Shown in pieces: positions 18,750 through 27,249 of a stretch of 64,000 nt of DNA. This DNA comes from Bacteroidia bacterium. Lineage in GTDB: Bacteria > Bacteroidota > Bacteroidia > NS11-12g > UBA955. The notes beneath the pieces are model-generated. The model made no database searches, was not told the origin of the DNA, and saw nothing but the letters and a program-made list of their open reading frames with translations. The translations under genes were made by a program, and so were the position numbers. Numbering within the stretch: the stretch's first letter is position 1; every line of letters starts with the position of its first letter. Location of the stretch: NCBI GenBank assembly GCA_023228875.1, contig JALOAG010000001.1:124001-188000 (forward strand). The letters run 5' to 3'.

Positions 18750-19442
18750 TCAGTAGTCCAACTGGCTTAATTTTACTTGAAAATAGGTCGATTCAATAAA
18801 ATTATTGTAGGTTGGAATTTCAATATGCCCGAAATTTTTATGTTTAGTTAAAATGTTTTTTCCCAGAGCCTGTTTAAGTGATAGTTCAATCAACTCGGTG
18901 CAATAGAACTCGGAACTATCATTGTTGTCGAATTTATAATCAAAAGCAATTTGTTTCTCAAGATACGTATTTGCACTATTGAGGAATAGGGCAACTGTTT
19001 CTTCATTTTCATTCAATCTTACCACAATAATTGAGTTTGGATGGGATTCTTTCAAAAACCGGTTTAGAGGTGTTAACTGCATACCTTCATGTTCTCCATT
19101 TGATTCGCAGTTAATTACATGCCATTCCTGATTCTTTTTATTCAGGATGCCGCAATGTGTAACCCCGCTATTTTCACTAAAATATTGGTATATGAGATTA
19201 CTTATGCCGCCAAAACCTCTACGCAAGATAATATCACCATCTTTGAATGTTGCTATTTCTTGTTGTGATAATTGAGCGTGTTTCCTGTTGTTGATAGGGC
19301 TGTTTTGAGTTGAACTACTCGCAGCATATAGAGAAATCCATCTTCCCGTTTTGTTTCTGATAAAATCAATATTATACACCAGCAATATGGATATGATGAT
19401 GAAAAACATCCCCCATAAGCCTATTTTTATTGATTTAATCAA
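18750..19442 (-). CDS. YiiX/YebB-like permuted NlpC/P60 family hydrolase
   Basis: 230 residues. A membrane anchor or signal (IGLWGMFFIIISILLVYNI) is followed by the domain: FKDGDIILRRGFGG, then GVTHCGILN with the catalytic His, and FYCTELIELSLKQAL with the conserved Cys. This order (His before Cys) is the circular permutation of the YiiX (C92) group of papain-like amidases. The substrate is unknown; lipid or peptide amides have been proposed for relatives. Its stop is 1 base from the stop of convergent gmhA, with no terminator hairpin between. Confidence 0.82.
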   Translation of the reverse strand: MIKSIKIGLWGMFFIIISILLVYNIDFIRNKTGRWISLYAASSSTQNSPINNRKHAQLSQQEIATFKDGDIILRRGFGGISNLIYQYFSENSGVTHCGILNKKNQEWHVINCESNGEHEGMQLTPLNRFLKESHPNSIIVVRLNENEETVALFLNSANTYLEKQIAFDYKFDNNDSSEFYCTELIELSLKQALGKNILTKHKNFGHIEIPTYNNFIESTYFQVKLSQLDY

Positions 19443-19470
19443 GTGTTGTTTCTTGTGTTTAACCTAAAAA

Positions 19471-19502
19471 ACAAAGACCTCTCATTTATGAAAGGTCTTT
19501 GT
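19471..19502 (-). terminator. Intrinsic terminator after the DUF4878-like gene
   Basis: Stem ACAAAGACCT / AGGTCTTTGT, extended inward by TCAT/ATGA past one mismatch. On the minus strand it is followed by TTTTTT, so it ends the gene at 19527-20057. Confidence 0.8.
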
Positions 19503-19526
19503 GTAATTTTGTATTATAGAATAAAT

Positions 19527-20051
19527 TTATTCTTCGGTGCTAATGTCAGCGGAATCATTCAAATCTTCAATCATATTGGAGTTGTCTTCTTCTTCAATAC
19601 CGGGTTCTTGCGTTTCACCTGATGAATTTTCTTTTGAATTAAGTCCTGCATCTTCTTTGCTCATATCAACCAGCCACTTTCCATCTACTTTGCTCAATAT
19701 TACCGGACTGGATTCGTCTGTTTTTTCTTCGTTTTTAATTGTAACTGTGCATTTTTGCTTGTTGGCATCAATTTCAACACATTGACAATCTACAACTTCA
19801 ATTTTTGTTTTTTCGGCTTTTTCTTTTTCTTCTTTAAATTTTGCGTCTCCCATCATCGTGGCAAAGCCTTGCATGGTTTTCATATACTCTTTGGTTTTGT
19901 CGGTTCCAAGTTCTCCGGCTTTTTGAAAATCTAATTTCAAAATTGCTGTCTGAAATGCAATGGCTACATCTTCAGGTTTTGACTGTTTTGAACATGAAAA
20001 TAATAATCCTGATGTTAAAATAATCAAACTTAAATCTCTGATTGTTTTCAT
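19527..20051 (-). CDS. DUF4878-like (NTF2-fold) lipoprotein
   Basis: 174-176 residues (ATG at 20051 or 20057; I chose the inner one, MKTIRDLS). The leader LSLIILTSGLLFSCSKQ has a lipobox (LFSC). The mature domain KPEDVAIAFQTAILKLDFQKAGELGTD followed by a beta-rich part ending SKVDGKWLVDMSKED fits the small NTF2-like DUF4878 lipoproteins of Bacteroidota. A low-complexity acidic tail (EPGIEEEDNSNMIEDL) ends the protein, which is unusual. No enzymatic residue is visible. A TACGTTTG box lies at 20082-20089. Confidence 0.7.
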   Translation of the reverse strand: MKTIRDLSLIILTSGLLFSCSKQSKPEDVAIAFQTAILKLDFQKAGELGTDKTKEYMKTMQGFATMMGDAKFKEEKEKAEKTKIEVVDCQCVEIDANKQKCTVTIKNEEKTDESSPVILSKVDGKWLVDMSKEDAGLNSKENSSGETQEPGIEEEDNSNMIEDLNDSADISTEE

Positions 20052-20081
20052 ATTCATATTGATAAGGTTTTAATGAAGTTA

Positions 20082-20089
20082 CAAACGTA
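20082..20089 (-). promoter_or_regulatory. Promoter -7 element for the DUF4878-like gene
   Basis: TACGTTTG on the minus strand, 24-30 bases before the alternative starts. Confidence 0.55.
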
Positions 20090-20160
20090 ATGTATTTATT
20101 TAATCTGCAAAGGTGTTTTTTAGAAAGCACACTTTTTATTATTCTAAAAACAATAGATGC

Positions 20161-21441
20161 TCAGTACCCGTATTTGTCGCCCCAATTTCCCTTGAGTTTT
20201 TCGCGTATTTTCTCTTCTATAGGATTTTTTCCGGGGTCATAGAACGTTGTTCCACTAATTTCAGAAGGTAAAAATTCTAAATTTACAAAATTGCCCTGAT
20301 GATTGTGTGCATATTGATAATCCTTGCCGTAATCAAGTTCTTTCATCAGTTTTGTTGGGGCGTTGCGCAGATGCAATGGAACCGATAGGCTGCCTGTTTT
20401 CTTTACAGTAGCAATCGCTTTGTCGATAGCTATATATGAAGCATTGCTCTTTGCAGATGAGGCAAGATAAATTGCAGTTTGAGACAAAATGATTCTACTT
20501 TCAGGAAATCCGATTGTGTTTACTGCTTGAAAACAATTGTTTGCCATTAGTAAAGCATTGGGATTAGCATTTCCAATATCCTCAGAAGCAAGAATTACCA
20601 TTCTTCTTGCAATAAATAAAGGATCTTCTCCGCCTTCTATCATTCGTGCCAACCAATAAACCGCAGCGTTTGGGTCACTTCCGCGCATGGATTTTATGAA
20701 TGCCGAAATGATATCATAATGTTGTTCACCTGTTTTGTCGTATAATGCCATGTTTTGTTGCACTTGCTTCAGCACAAAGTCATTGGTTATATCAACTGAA
20801 TCTTTTTCTGCGGCATTTACAACTAATTCTAACACATTCAGCAATTTGCGTGCATCCCCACCGGAAAGTCTTAATAATGCTTCATGTTCTGTTATGGTAA
20901 TTTGAATTGTTTTTAAAGTTTCATCTGTCTGAATAGCTCTATTTAATATCTCTAAAAGTTCTGATTTTTCTAAATGTTGTAACACATAAACTTGGCAACG
21001 TGATAACAATGCTGATATCACTTCAAAAGATGGATTTTCGGTTGTGGCACCAATTAAAGTAACAAGACCTCGTTCAACTGCTGCAAGTAAAGAATCTTGC
21101 TGAGATTTTGAGAATCTGTGTATTTCATCAATAAATAGAACAGGTTGTTCTTGCTGCCCTTTCTTTAATGCTTCTGCTTTTTCTATTACTTCTCTAATGT
21201 CTTTTACTCCTGAATTTATTGCACTCAGACTAAAAAAAGGTCTTTGTAATTCTCTTGAAATAATAAAAGCCAATGTGGTTTTGCCTACACCAGGAGGTCC
21301 CCACAAGATCATAGATGGAATATTCTTTTGTTCTATTGCATTTCTCAAAACCGCACCTTTCCCGATAATGTGACTTTGTCCGATATATTCTTGCAGATTT
21401 TTAGGTCTCAACCTTTCTGCCAATGGAGTTATTGTTGCCAT
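20161..21441 (-). CDS. rarA: Replication-associated recombination protein A (AAA+ ATPase)
   Basis: 426 residues, normal length. Walker A is LWGPPGVGKTTLA (near residue 50), Walker B LFIDEIHRFSKSQQDSLL, and sensor 1 GATTENPSFEVISALLSRC. The C-terminal half has the RarA-specific MRGSDPNAAVYWLARMI and FPESRIILSQTAIYLASSAK. RarA (MgsA, yeast Mgs1/WRNIP1) acts on stalled forks and single-stranded DNA ends. A TATCTTTG box lies at 21452-21459, only 10 bases before the ATG, so the mRNA leader would be very short. Monocistronic. Confidence 0.95.
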   Translation of the reverse strand: MATITPLAERLRPKNLQEYIGQSHIIGKGAVLRNAIEQKNIPSMILWGPPGVGKTTLAFIISRELQRPFFSLSAINSGVKDIREVIEKAEALKKGQQEQPVLFIDEIHRFSKSQQDSLLAAVERGLVTLIGATTENPSFEVISALLSRCQVYVLQHLEKSELLEILNRAIQTDETLKTIQITITEHEALLRLSGGDARKLLNVLELVVNAAEKDSVDITNDFVLKQVQQNMALYDKTGEQHYDIISAFIKSMRGSDPNAAVYWLARMIEGGEDPLFIARRMVILASEDIGNANPNALLMANNCFQAVNTIGFPESRIILSQTAIYLASSAKSNASYIAIDKAIATVKKTGSLSVPLHLRNAPTKLMKELDYGKDYQYAHNHQGNFVNLEFLPSEISGTTFYDPGKNPIEEKIREKLKGNWGDKYGY

Positions 21442-21451
21442 AGTGAAAGGA

Positions 21452-21459
21452 CAAAGATA
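21452..21459 (-). promoter_or_regulatory. Candidate -7 element close to rarA start
   Basis: TATCTTTG on the minus strand, 10 bases before the ATG at 21441; no clear TTG -33 partner. Confidence 0.5.
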
Positions 21460-21505
21460 ATTTATTGAGTGAGAAGGGAATTGTATTTTTTACCTTAGTC
21501 TATGC

Positions 21506-23140
21506 CTACATTTTAGACCAAAGTTGTTTTAGAATTATCTTGTTATTCTTATCTAAAATCCGCACTATATAGATTCCTTGGACAAAATTTGTTTGAATTG
21601 TTAACTCATTAGACTGTGAATTGCTATTCAGTTTTTGAATGATAACTGTTTTGCCTGCAAAATCTACCACTTGAATTGTTCCAATCCTGTCTATTTCTCC
21701 CTTGATTACAAACGAGTTTTGACCCGGGTTTGGGAAGATAGAAAACTGAAGCAAAGGGATGGAGTCAACCGAATCGTTGACATGATTAAGTGTCCCGTCA
21801 CACCAATCATTAAGCAATAACAGTGCTTTGTATGCATTGAGCCTGCCACCGCTTACGGTATTTCCACTGAGTTGAGCAAAAGTATCTACACTGTTCATGA
21901 TAAAATATTTGACCCAAAGTGCAGCAGAGTCGGGATATTGGTGTGCATATTCAATGAATGAATCGCAAGCAGCCGAATAAAGTATGCCTATAACAGCAGC
22001 AACATGAGGTGCGGCAAGAGAAGTGCCGGTAGAGTATTTGTATTTTTGTTCTATATATGATCCCGTAGTCAATATAGAGCTGCCGGGTGCCCCTAAATCC
22101 ACATTTAATTTACCAAAACCACCGTGTAAATCTTCCAAACTATTGGTATTGGTCACAGTGATGGTGTAATCGCTCGGGCATAATGTAGGCAAATCACCTG
22201 CATTATCAAGGTTGGTTTTACTGTTACTCACTGATGTGGCATTCAAAATTCCGTATTTACCCATGCTGTCATACAGTGCGCACCAAATTGGTGCGTCTAA
22301 GGCAAACATCCCTGATTTACCCCATGATGAATTTACAGATACTATATAAGCGCCATGTTGCCCATTGGTTTCTAAGTACCGTTTTTTCTGTGTCAAAACA
22401 TATCCGTAAGATTTGATAGCATTTGCTTCATCTCCTCCTCCAATGATTGCTAAAAATTTGTTTTTCCAACTGATGCCTGCAATTCCAATTTCATTATTGC
22501 CCACTGCGCCTATGACACCTGTTACACTCATTCCATGTGTGGCAAACTCAATTGAATCTATGATAGTGCCTTTGTCTGCATAGGTGTTCCATCCTAAGTA
22601 GTCGCCTGCATATCCGTTGCTGTCATTATCAACCAAACTACCTGGTTTTTCATCTTTGTTTATCCATAGATTGTTTCCAAAATCAGGATGAGTGGTGTCA
22701 AAACCCGCATCAATAATGGCAATCACCACAGTGTCCCCTAGTGTTGTAGGACCTCCGCTTGTTATTCCCCACACTGAATCCATCAGAATTCTCTTCATAT
22801 TCCACTGGTTTTCATACAGAGAATCATCAGGAGTGAGCGCACGCCTTTCTAATGGTCGATTGGGCTGTGCACCGGCTACAAAGGGTAAGGATAAAATTTG
22901 AGTAAGGTGTTTGTTTATATCGCCTTGTATATTTGCTTTGTATATGTGATAAGGTTGATAAACTACCTCAAAACCACTAATCCACCCATATTTTAACGAT
23001 CGTAATTTTTCTAACCCTTCTTCTGTATCAAATTGAATAATTATTGAAGAGCTCTCTACCGGTTTGTTAAATGAAACTTGCTGTGCTTGACTTGCAAGGA
23101 AAGAGAAAAATAATATGATTCCAAGAGAGAGGTTTTTCAT
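21506..23140 (-). CDS. Secreted subtilisin-like (S8) protease with T9SS tail
   Basis: 544 residues from the ATG at 23140 (MKNLSLGIILFFSFLASQAQ); an upstream GTG lies inside the putative promoter and is rejected. After a propeptide-like region (to about residue 105) the catalytic triad is visible: Asp in VVIAIIDAGFDTTHPDFG, His in THGMSVTGVIGAVGN, Ser in STGTSLAAPHVAAVIGI. The last 75 residues (IFPNPGQNSFVIKG to LKQLWSKM) are a T9SS sorting domain, so the enzyme should be exported through T9SS and attached to or released from the surface. Its substrate is unknown. Confidence 0.92.
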   Translation of the reverse strand: MKNLSLGIILFFSFLASQAQQVSFNKPVESSSIIIQFDTEEGLEKLRSLKYGWISGFEVVYQPYHIYKANIQGDINKHLTQILSLPFVAGAQPNRPLERRALTPDDSLYENQWNMKRILMDSVWGITSGGPTTLGDTVVIAIIDAGFDTTHPDFGNNLWINKDEKPGSLVDNDSNGYAGDYLGWNTYADKGTIIDSIEFATHGMSVTGVIGAVGNNEIGIAGISWKNKFLAIIGGGDEANAIKSYGYVLTQKKRYLETNGQHGAYIVSVNSSWGKSGMFALDAPIWCALYDSMGKYGILNATSVSNSKTNLDNAGDLPTLCPSDYTITVTNTNSLEDLHGGFGKLNVDLGAPGSSILTTGSYIEQKYKYSTGTSLAAPHVAAVIGILYSAACDSFIEYAHQYPDSAALWVKYFIMNSVDTFAQLSGNTVSGGRLNAYKALLLLNDWCDGTLNHVNDSVDSIPLLQFSIFPNPGQNSFVIKGEIDRIGTIQVVDFAGKTVIIQKLNSNSQSNELTIQTNFVQGIYIVRILDKNNKIILKQLWSKM

Positions 23141-23148
23141 GGTCAACA

Positions 23149-23156
23149 CAAAGATA
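23149..23156 (-). promoter_or_regulatory. Candidate -7 element close to the S8 protease start
   Basis: TATCTTTG on the minus strand, 8 bases before the ATG at 23140. Confidence 0.5.
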
Positions 23157-23199
23157 TGGTGTTTAATAAAATTCTCATGAAATGAATTTTCTATCGGAA

Positions 23200-24183
23200 T
23201 TAAAAAGGCAGGTCTATTGATAATGGATCTATATATTGGTAATCCTTTTCAGTTTCAAGAAAACTTTTTGTTCCTTCAGGAAATTTAACAATGTCTTTTG
23301 CTTCAATCCCCCAAGGTTTCCAATATTCGCCCAACACAGCTGCAAATGTATTGTCATCCCGTTTGCCAAATTCGGCTTCACCTGTTGGCAGAGCCTCAAG
23401 AACATATCCGGAACCATTGGTCTCAAATTTGAACTTGGGTTTGTTTTTAAGCAAGAAATTTGAATATAGAAATCTGCTGTATAACTCTTCAAACTGTATT
23501 GGGTGCATAACAGTCTGACCTATTTGTCCTAATATGTCTGCATAGTGATTTTTGATCAGCCCGTTATCTTGCAAACAAACAATAATGCCAAAGCCTTTCA
23601 TGCCTAAGGAAAACAGTAAGTTAATCGTGTCATCATGGTAATTAAACAGGTCTTTTGTGTATTTAAGTTGCACTATTGAAATACTCCATGGTTGTCTGTC
23701 TTTATATTTCAAAGGGTGAAGAATGGTTTGTAGGGTCAAATGGAAGAAACTCAATCGTTCTCTTAGTGTGGGCGAAAGTTCCAGATTTTTATTGGTAGCA
23801 TCTTGTTTCTTCTTTTCAGCTACTAAATCAGTGTAGAGTGTACCATATACAATCTTTGCCGACCACCAGAAAATCTTTTCTGATTCGAGTTTGCACACTG
23901 CTTCATAACCACCCTCAAAAGCTGCTTTTATTTCTTTTTCTAAACTGTTAAAAACAGATTTGACCTCCTTAGTACAAGGCAATTTCATGTCCTCATAGCG
24001 GATGGTAGTATGATTGTCCATCATCTTGAAGGTTCGACTGCGCAACTCAAATCTATCCATTACCCATGAGGGGAATACAGTAATAAAATCAGGGTTGTCG
24101 TCTAATTCTTCACCGGTTAAAAAACATACTTTTTCGTCAAAGAGTGCATTTATAAATGGATTGAAATATTGAACTTGTAACAT
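23200..24183 (-). CDS. Conserved hypothetical protein, possibly degenerate HNH-like
   Basis: 327 residues, no signal peptide or membrane segment. I do not recognise a named family with confidence. The N-terminal 80 residues (VCFLTGEELDDNPDFITVFP, SWVMDRFELRSR, DNHTTIRYEDMKLPCTKEVK, VFNSLEKEI) run parallel to the layout of HNH-like proteins that read C-x2-C ... H/F-P-x-W ... PCC..CN; here most of the cysteines are missing, leaving one at residue 20 and one near 70. The C-terminal half (MKGFGIIVCLQDNGLIKNH) is mixed alpha/beta. Its neighbours are the S8 protease and a GT-C membrane protein, with no operon hint of function. Confidence 0.6.
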   Translation of the reverse strand: MLQVQYFNPFINALFDEKVCFLTGEELDDNPDFITVFPSWVMDRFELRSRTFKMMDNHTTIRYEDMKLPCTKEVKSVFNSLEKEIKAAFEGGYEAVCKLESEKIFWWSAKIVYGTLYTDLVAEKKKQDATNKNLELSPTLRERLSFFHLTLQTILHPLKYKDRQPWSISIVQLKYTKDLFNYHDDTINLLFSLGMKGFGIIVCLQDNGLIKNHYADILGQIGQTVMHPIQFEELYSRFLYSNFLLKNKPKFKFETNGSGYVLEALPTGEAEFGKRDDNTFAAVLGEYWKPWGIEAKDIVKFPEGTKSFLETEKDYQYIDPLSIDLPF

Positions 24184-24219
24184 CTTGTAAGCGTGATAAA
24201 AGTAGTGGCGAAATTAGCC

Positions 24220-25806
24220 TTATTCTTGTATAAAGTAGGCGTTAGGGAAACGTTTGTATGTTTCTTCTGTCGGATAGCCATTTGCATCTAAACCCAATGA
24301 GTCTTTGTAGTATTGAAATGTACTTTCGGGTAGCCGGCTCAAATATCCTCCTACAATCGTTTTTCCATGTATCGTTTGATAAAACAACTGGTTGCTGTTA
24401 AAATATCCAAACCCTTTGATACCATCGCGCAAGCCGGTTGGAACAGGAATTACAAGCTCTGCATCAGAATTTTTCACTTCATAAACCCATGCAGGTACAT
24501 CCTTTTCAGATAAAGTTGAATAGGTTTTTGGGTAGTATTCTATAAACAGAATTGACAGGAGGATGGCATAAAGATAGTCTGCTTTGGGCATTGTCTTAAA
24601 GTAATTCACAAGAATAATAGGCAAGAAAAGACAAGCCATTAACACAAATCTTGTTGGAACATGAATGTGATTAAAGAAAGGAATAAAGTGCAATGCTGAA
24701 GTAGGCATATTAAAGAGGAAAATATTAAAAACCCGAACTGCAGGAATGCAAATCGCTATGAAAGCCAATGCAGTAAACACACTCATAGAGAACTGAAACT
24801 CTTGTTTGCCGGTTTTGTACCAAACATAGAACAAAACCAAAATAAAAGTCCAACCCAAAAACATTTCATATTCCACACTGTCTTTTTCAGGATGAAAACT
24901 ATCCTTAAAATTCTGTAACCATTGACCACCAAACCACAAGCTGTTGTGAGAGGGTACAAAAAAATCAATCACATTTCCACCAAGCCAAAACGCGCCATTG
25001 TCATCTAAAAATAATTTTGCTTGTTGTAATACAATATGAATGAGCACAAATACAACCAGCAATTTGAGCATCGGTTTCCAAGTCATTTTGAATGTTTTAC
25101 CTGCTATCCATGTATTATATGCCCAAACAATGCCGACATAATACAACATAAAAAATGTAGTATAGTAATCGCTAAGCAATCCAATAAACCCTAATAGGAA
25201 GCACACAACTATCCATTTAGTATGAAATTTAACCGGTAGAAATTTGCCGCTTTTAAACTCAAACGCTTTATTGAAATTCAATACAAAAAAGGGAATGACA
25301 GCCGTCAACATCAGATTATAGTGAGAAACAAGGTGAGAAACTTTGTAGGGAGCAAAAGCAAAAATAAATCCGGCTAAGAGGCTACCCCAAAAGGATTCTG
25401 TAAACCTAAATGCAAGAAAGAACGCTCCCAACCCCGATAACGCAAAACTTAGCAAGAGTGCAATATTGATTGAAAGTATAGGGTTGTCAACTGCAAGGTT
25501 CAGCAAAGAGATGATTGTAATATTAGAATTCATGATGGTGTTTCCACCCAATGGATATAATTGTCTGTGGGTATAAAACCAAGGTTCACCTTTCTTTACT
25601 GATTCGCAAAAATTATAGACATTCCAGACAAATGCCGGTGAATCGCCATCTTTAGGCGGGCTGATAAATGAATGAGCAAAATCTTGTACAAGAGGAAAAG
25701 TATAAATGATGAAAATAGTAGCATACAACAGCAGTGCAGTCAATGACCATGAAACTCTTGGTAACCCATATTTAAAGCCAAAATGTGAGTTAAGGGTTTT
25801 GTTCAT
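24220..25806 (-). CDS. GT-C-like polytopic membrane protein (putative glycosyltransferase)
   Basis: 528 residues with around ten to twelve predicted membrane helices (for example ALLLYATIFIIYTFPLV, LLLSFALSGLGAFFLAF, LGWTFILVLFYVWY) and a short soluble C-terminal domain (DVPAWVYEVKNSDAELVIPV to PNAYFIQE). The first loop has SPPKDGDSPAFVWNVY, and the layout resembles GT-C glycosyltransferases that use polyprenyl-phosphate sugars. I see no decisive catalytic motif, so the activity is inferred from topology only. It lies 36 bases upstream of the hypothetical gene at 23200-24183 in the same direction and may share its transcript. Confidence 0.6.
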   Translation of the reverse strand: MNKTLNSHFGFKYGLPRVSWSLTALLLYATIFIIYTFPLVQDFAHSFISPPKDGDSPAFVWNVYNFCESVKKGEPWFYTHRQLYPLGGNTIMNSNITIISLLNLAVDNPILSINIALLLSFALSGLGAFFLAFRFTESFWGSLLAGFIFAFAPYKVSHLVSHYNLMLTAVIPFFVLNFNKAFEFKSGKFLPVKFHTKWIVVCFLLGFIGLLSDYYTTFFMLYYVGIVWAYNTWIAGKTFKMTWKPMLKLLVVFVLIHIVLQQAKLFLDDNGAFWLGGNVIDFFVPSHNSLWFGGQWLQNFKDSFHPEKDSVEYEMFLGWTFILVLFYVWYKTGKQEFQFSMSVFTALAFIAICIPAVRVFNIFLFNMPTSALHFIPFFNHIHVPTRFVLMACLFLPIILVNYFKTMPKADYLYAILLSILFIEYYPKTYSTLSEKDVPAWVYEVKNSDAELVIPVPTGLRDGIKGFGYFNSNQLFYQTIHGKTIVGGYLSRLPESTFQYYKDSLGLDANGYPTEETYKRFPNAYFIQE

Positions 25807-25858
25807 AGAAGCGGATTATGTTTGGTATTGTTTGCGCGCCAATAAGCGTAACAAACTA

Positions 25859-27238
25859 TTATTTTCTTAAAAATCCCAATATCTTCTCAACGCTATCTTT
25901 CGCATCGCCATAAAGCATATCGGTATTGTTTTTATAGAACAAAGGATTTTCAACACCAGCGTAGCCCACAGACATAGAGCGTTTCATCACTATCACTTTT
26001 TCTGCTTTCCACGCTTCAATCACAGGCATTCCATAAATTGGGCTTGAAGGGTCGTCTTGCGCACCCGGGTTTACCACATCATTTGCACCAATTACCATGA
26101 CTACATCAGTTTCAGGCAAATCTTCGTTGATTTCATCCATTTCTAACACAATATCATAAGGTACGCTTGCCTCTGCAAGTAAAACATTCATGTGTCCCGG
26201 CAAACGACCGGCTACGGGGTGTATGGCAAAACGAACTTCCTTGCCTTCCTTTCTGAGTATATCTATCATTTCGCGGATAGGGTATTGTGCTTTTGCAACC
26301 GCCATTCCATAACCGGGAACAATCACAACGGATTTTGCCTCTTGGAGTAGTTCGGCTGTTTCTTCATGAGTTATTGCTGTTACTTCACCCTCTATTTCTT
26401 GTGCAGAACCTTGAATTGGTGTTTCACCAAATCCACCAAAAATAACAGACAAGAAAGAGCGATTCATTGCCTCACACATAATGATAGAAAGAATAGCACC
26501 GGAACTACCTACCAATGCACCGGTTACAATTAATAAATCATTGCTGAGCATAAAACCTGCAGCTGCGGCTGCCCACCCTGAATAAGAATTGAGCATTGAA
26601 ACAACAACAGGCATATCTGCACCGCCAATTGCCATCACCAACATGATACCCACAAAACATGCGATTGCAGTCATCATTAACAAATAAAGTAGTCCCTCAG
26701 TACCCGGGGCTTGTACAAACAAAACTCCCAAAACCACCGATATTAACACCAGTATAATATTGACTGTATGTCTTCCTGTATATAGCAATGGTTTGCTGCG
26801 GATTTTTCCGTCTAATTTTCCCCATGCAATGATAGAACCGGTAAATGTGATGGCACCTATAAACACCCCTACAAACACTTCAATCAGATGCACCGTATCT
26901 GCTCCTTCGTGATATGAACCAAAACCTACTAATACTGCTGCAAGACCTACGAAACTATGTAAGATAGCAACCAGTTGAGGCATTGCGGTCATTTCTACTT
27001 TACGAGCCATCATCACTCCAATGATGGAAGCAATGGCTACTGCAATGACTATATAAACATGCCCATTTACATGCGTGTCTAATACCGTAGCTAATACGGC
27101 TATTATCATCCCTACGATTCCAAATAAAACACCCCTTTTTGCAGACTCTTGTGAAGATAATCCCCCAAGGCTTAAAATGAACAGAATGCTTGCGAATAAG
27201 TAAGCTGCGGTTTGAATATTTGCGAAATTTTCTAACAT
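25859..27238 (-). CDS. pntB: NAD(P) transhydrogenase subunit beta
   Basis: 459 residues. The N-terminal half is membrane domain dII with repeated helices (AVALIASIIGVMMARKVEMTA-like segment, VAILHSFVGLAAVLVGFG, ADMPVVVSMLNSYSGWAAAAAGF). The C-terminal domain dIII binds NADP(H): VIVPGYGMAVAKAQYPI, FAIHPVAGRLPGHMNVLLAE, VVMVIGANDVVNPGA and KRSMSVGYAGVENPLFY. With PntA it uses the proton gradient to reduce NADP+ with NADH. It follows pntA after 11 bases in one operon. Confidence 0.97.
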   Translation of the reverse strand: MLENFANIQTAAYLFASILFILSLGGLSSQESAKRGVLFGIVGMIIAVLATVLDTHVNGHVYIVIAVAIASIIGVMMARKVEMTAMPQLVAILHSFVGLAAVLVGFGSYHEGADTVHLIEVFVGVFIGAITFTGSIIAWGKLDGKIRSKPLLYTGRHTVNIILVLISVVLGVLFVQAPGTEGLLYLLMMTAIACFVGIMLVMAIGGADMPVVVSMLNSYSGWAAAAAGFMLSNDLLIVTGALVGSSGAILSIIMCEAMNRSFLSVIFGGFGETPIQGSAQEIEGEVTAITHEETAELLQEAKSVVIVPGYGMAVAKAQYPIREMIDILRKEGKEVRFAIHPVAGRLPGHMNVLLAEASVPYDIVLEMDEINEDLPETDVVMVIGANDVVNPGAQDDPSSPIYGMPVIEAWKAEKVIVMKRSMSVGYAGVENPLFYKNNTDMLYGDAKDSVEKILGFLRK

Positions 27239-27249
27239 AATCTCTCTTT

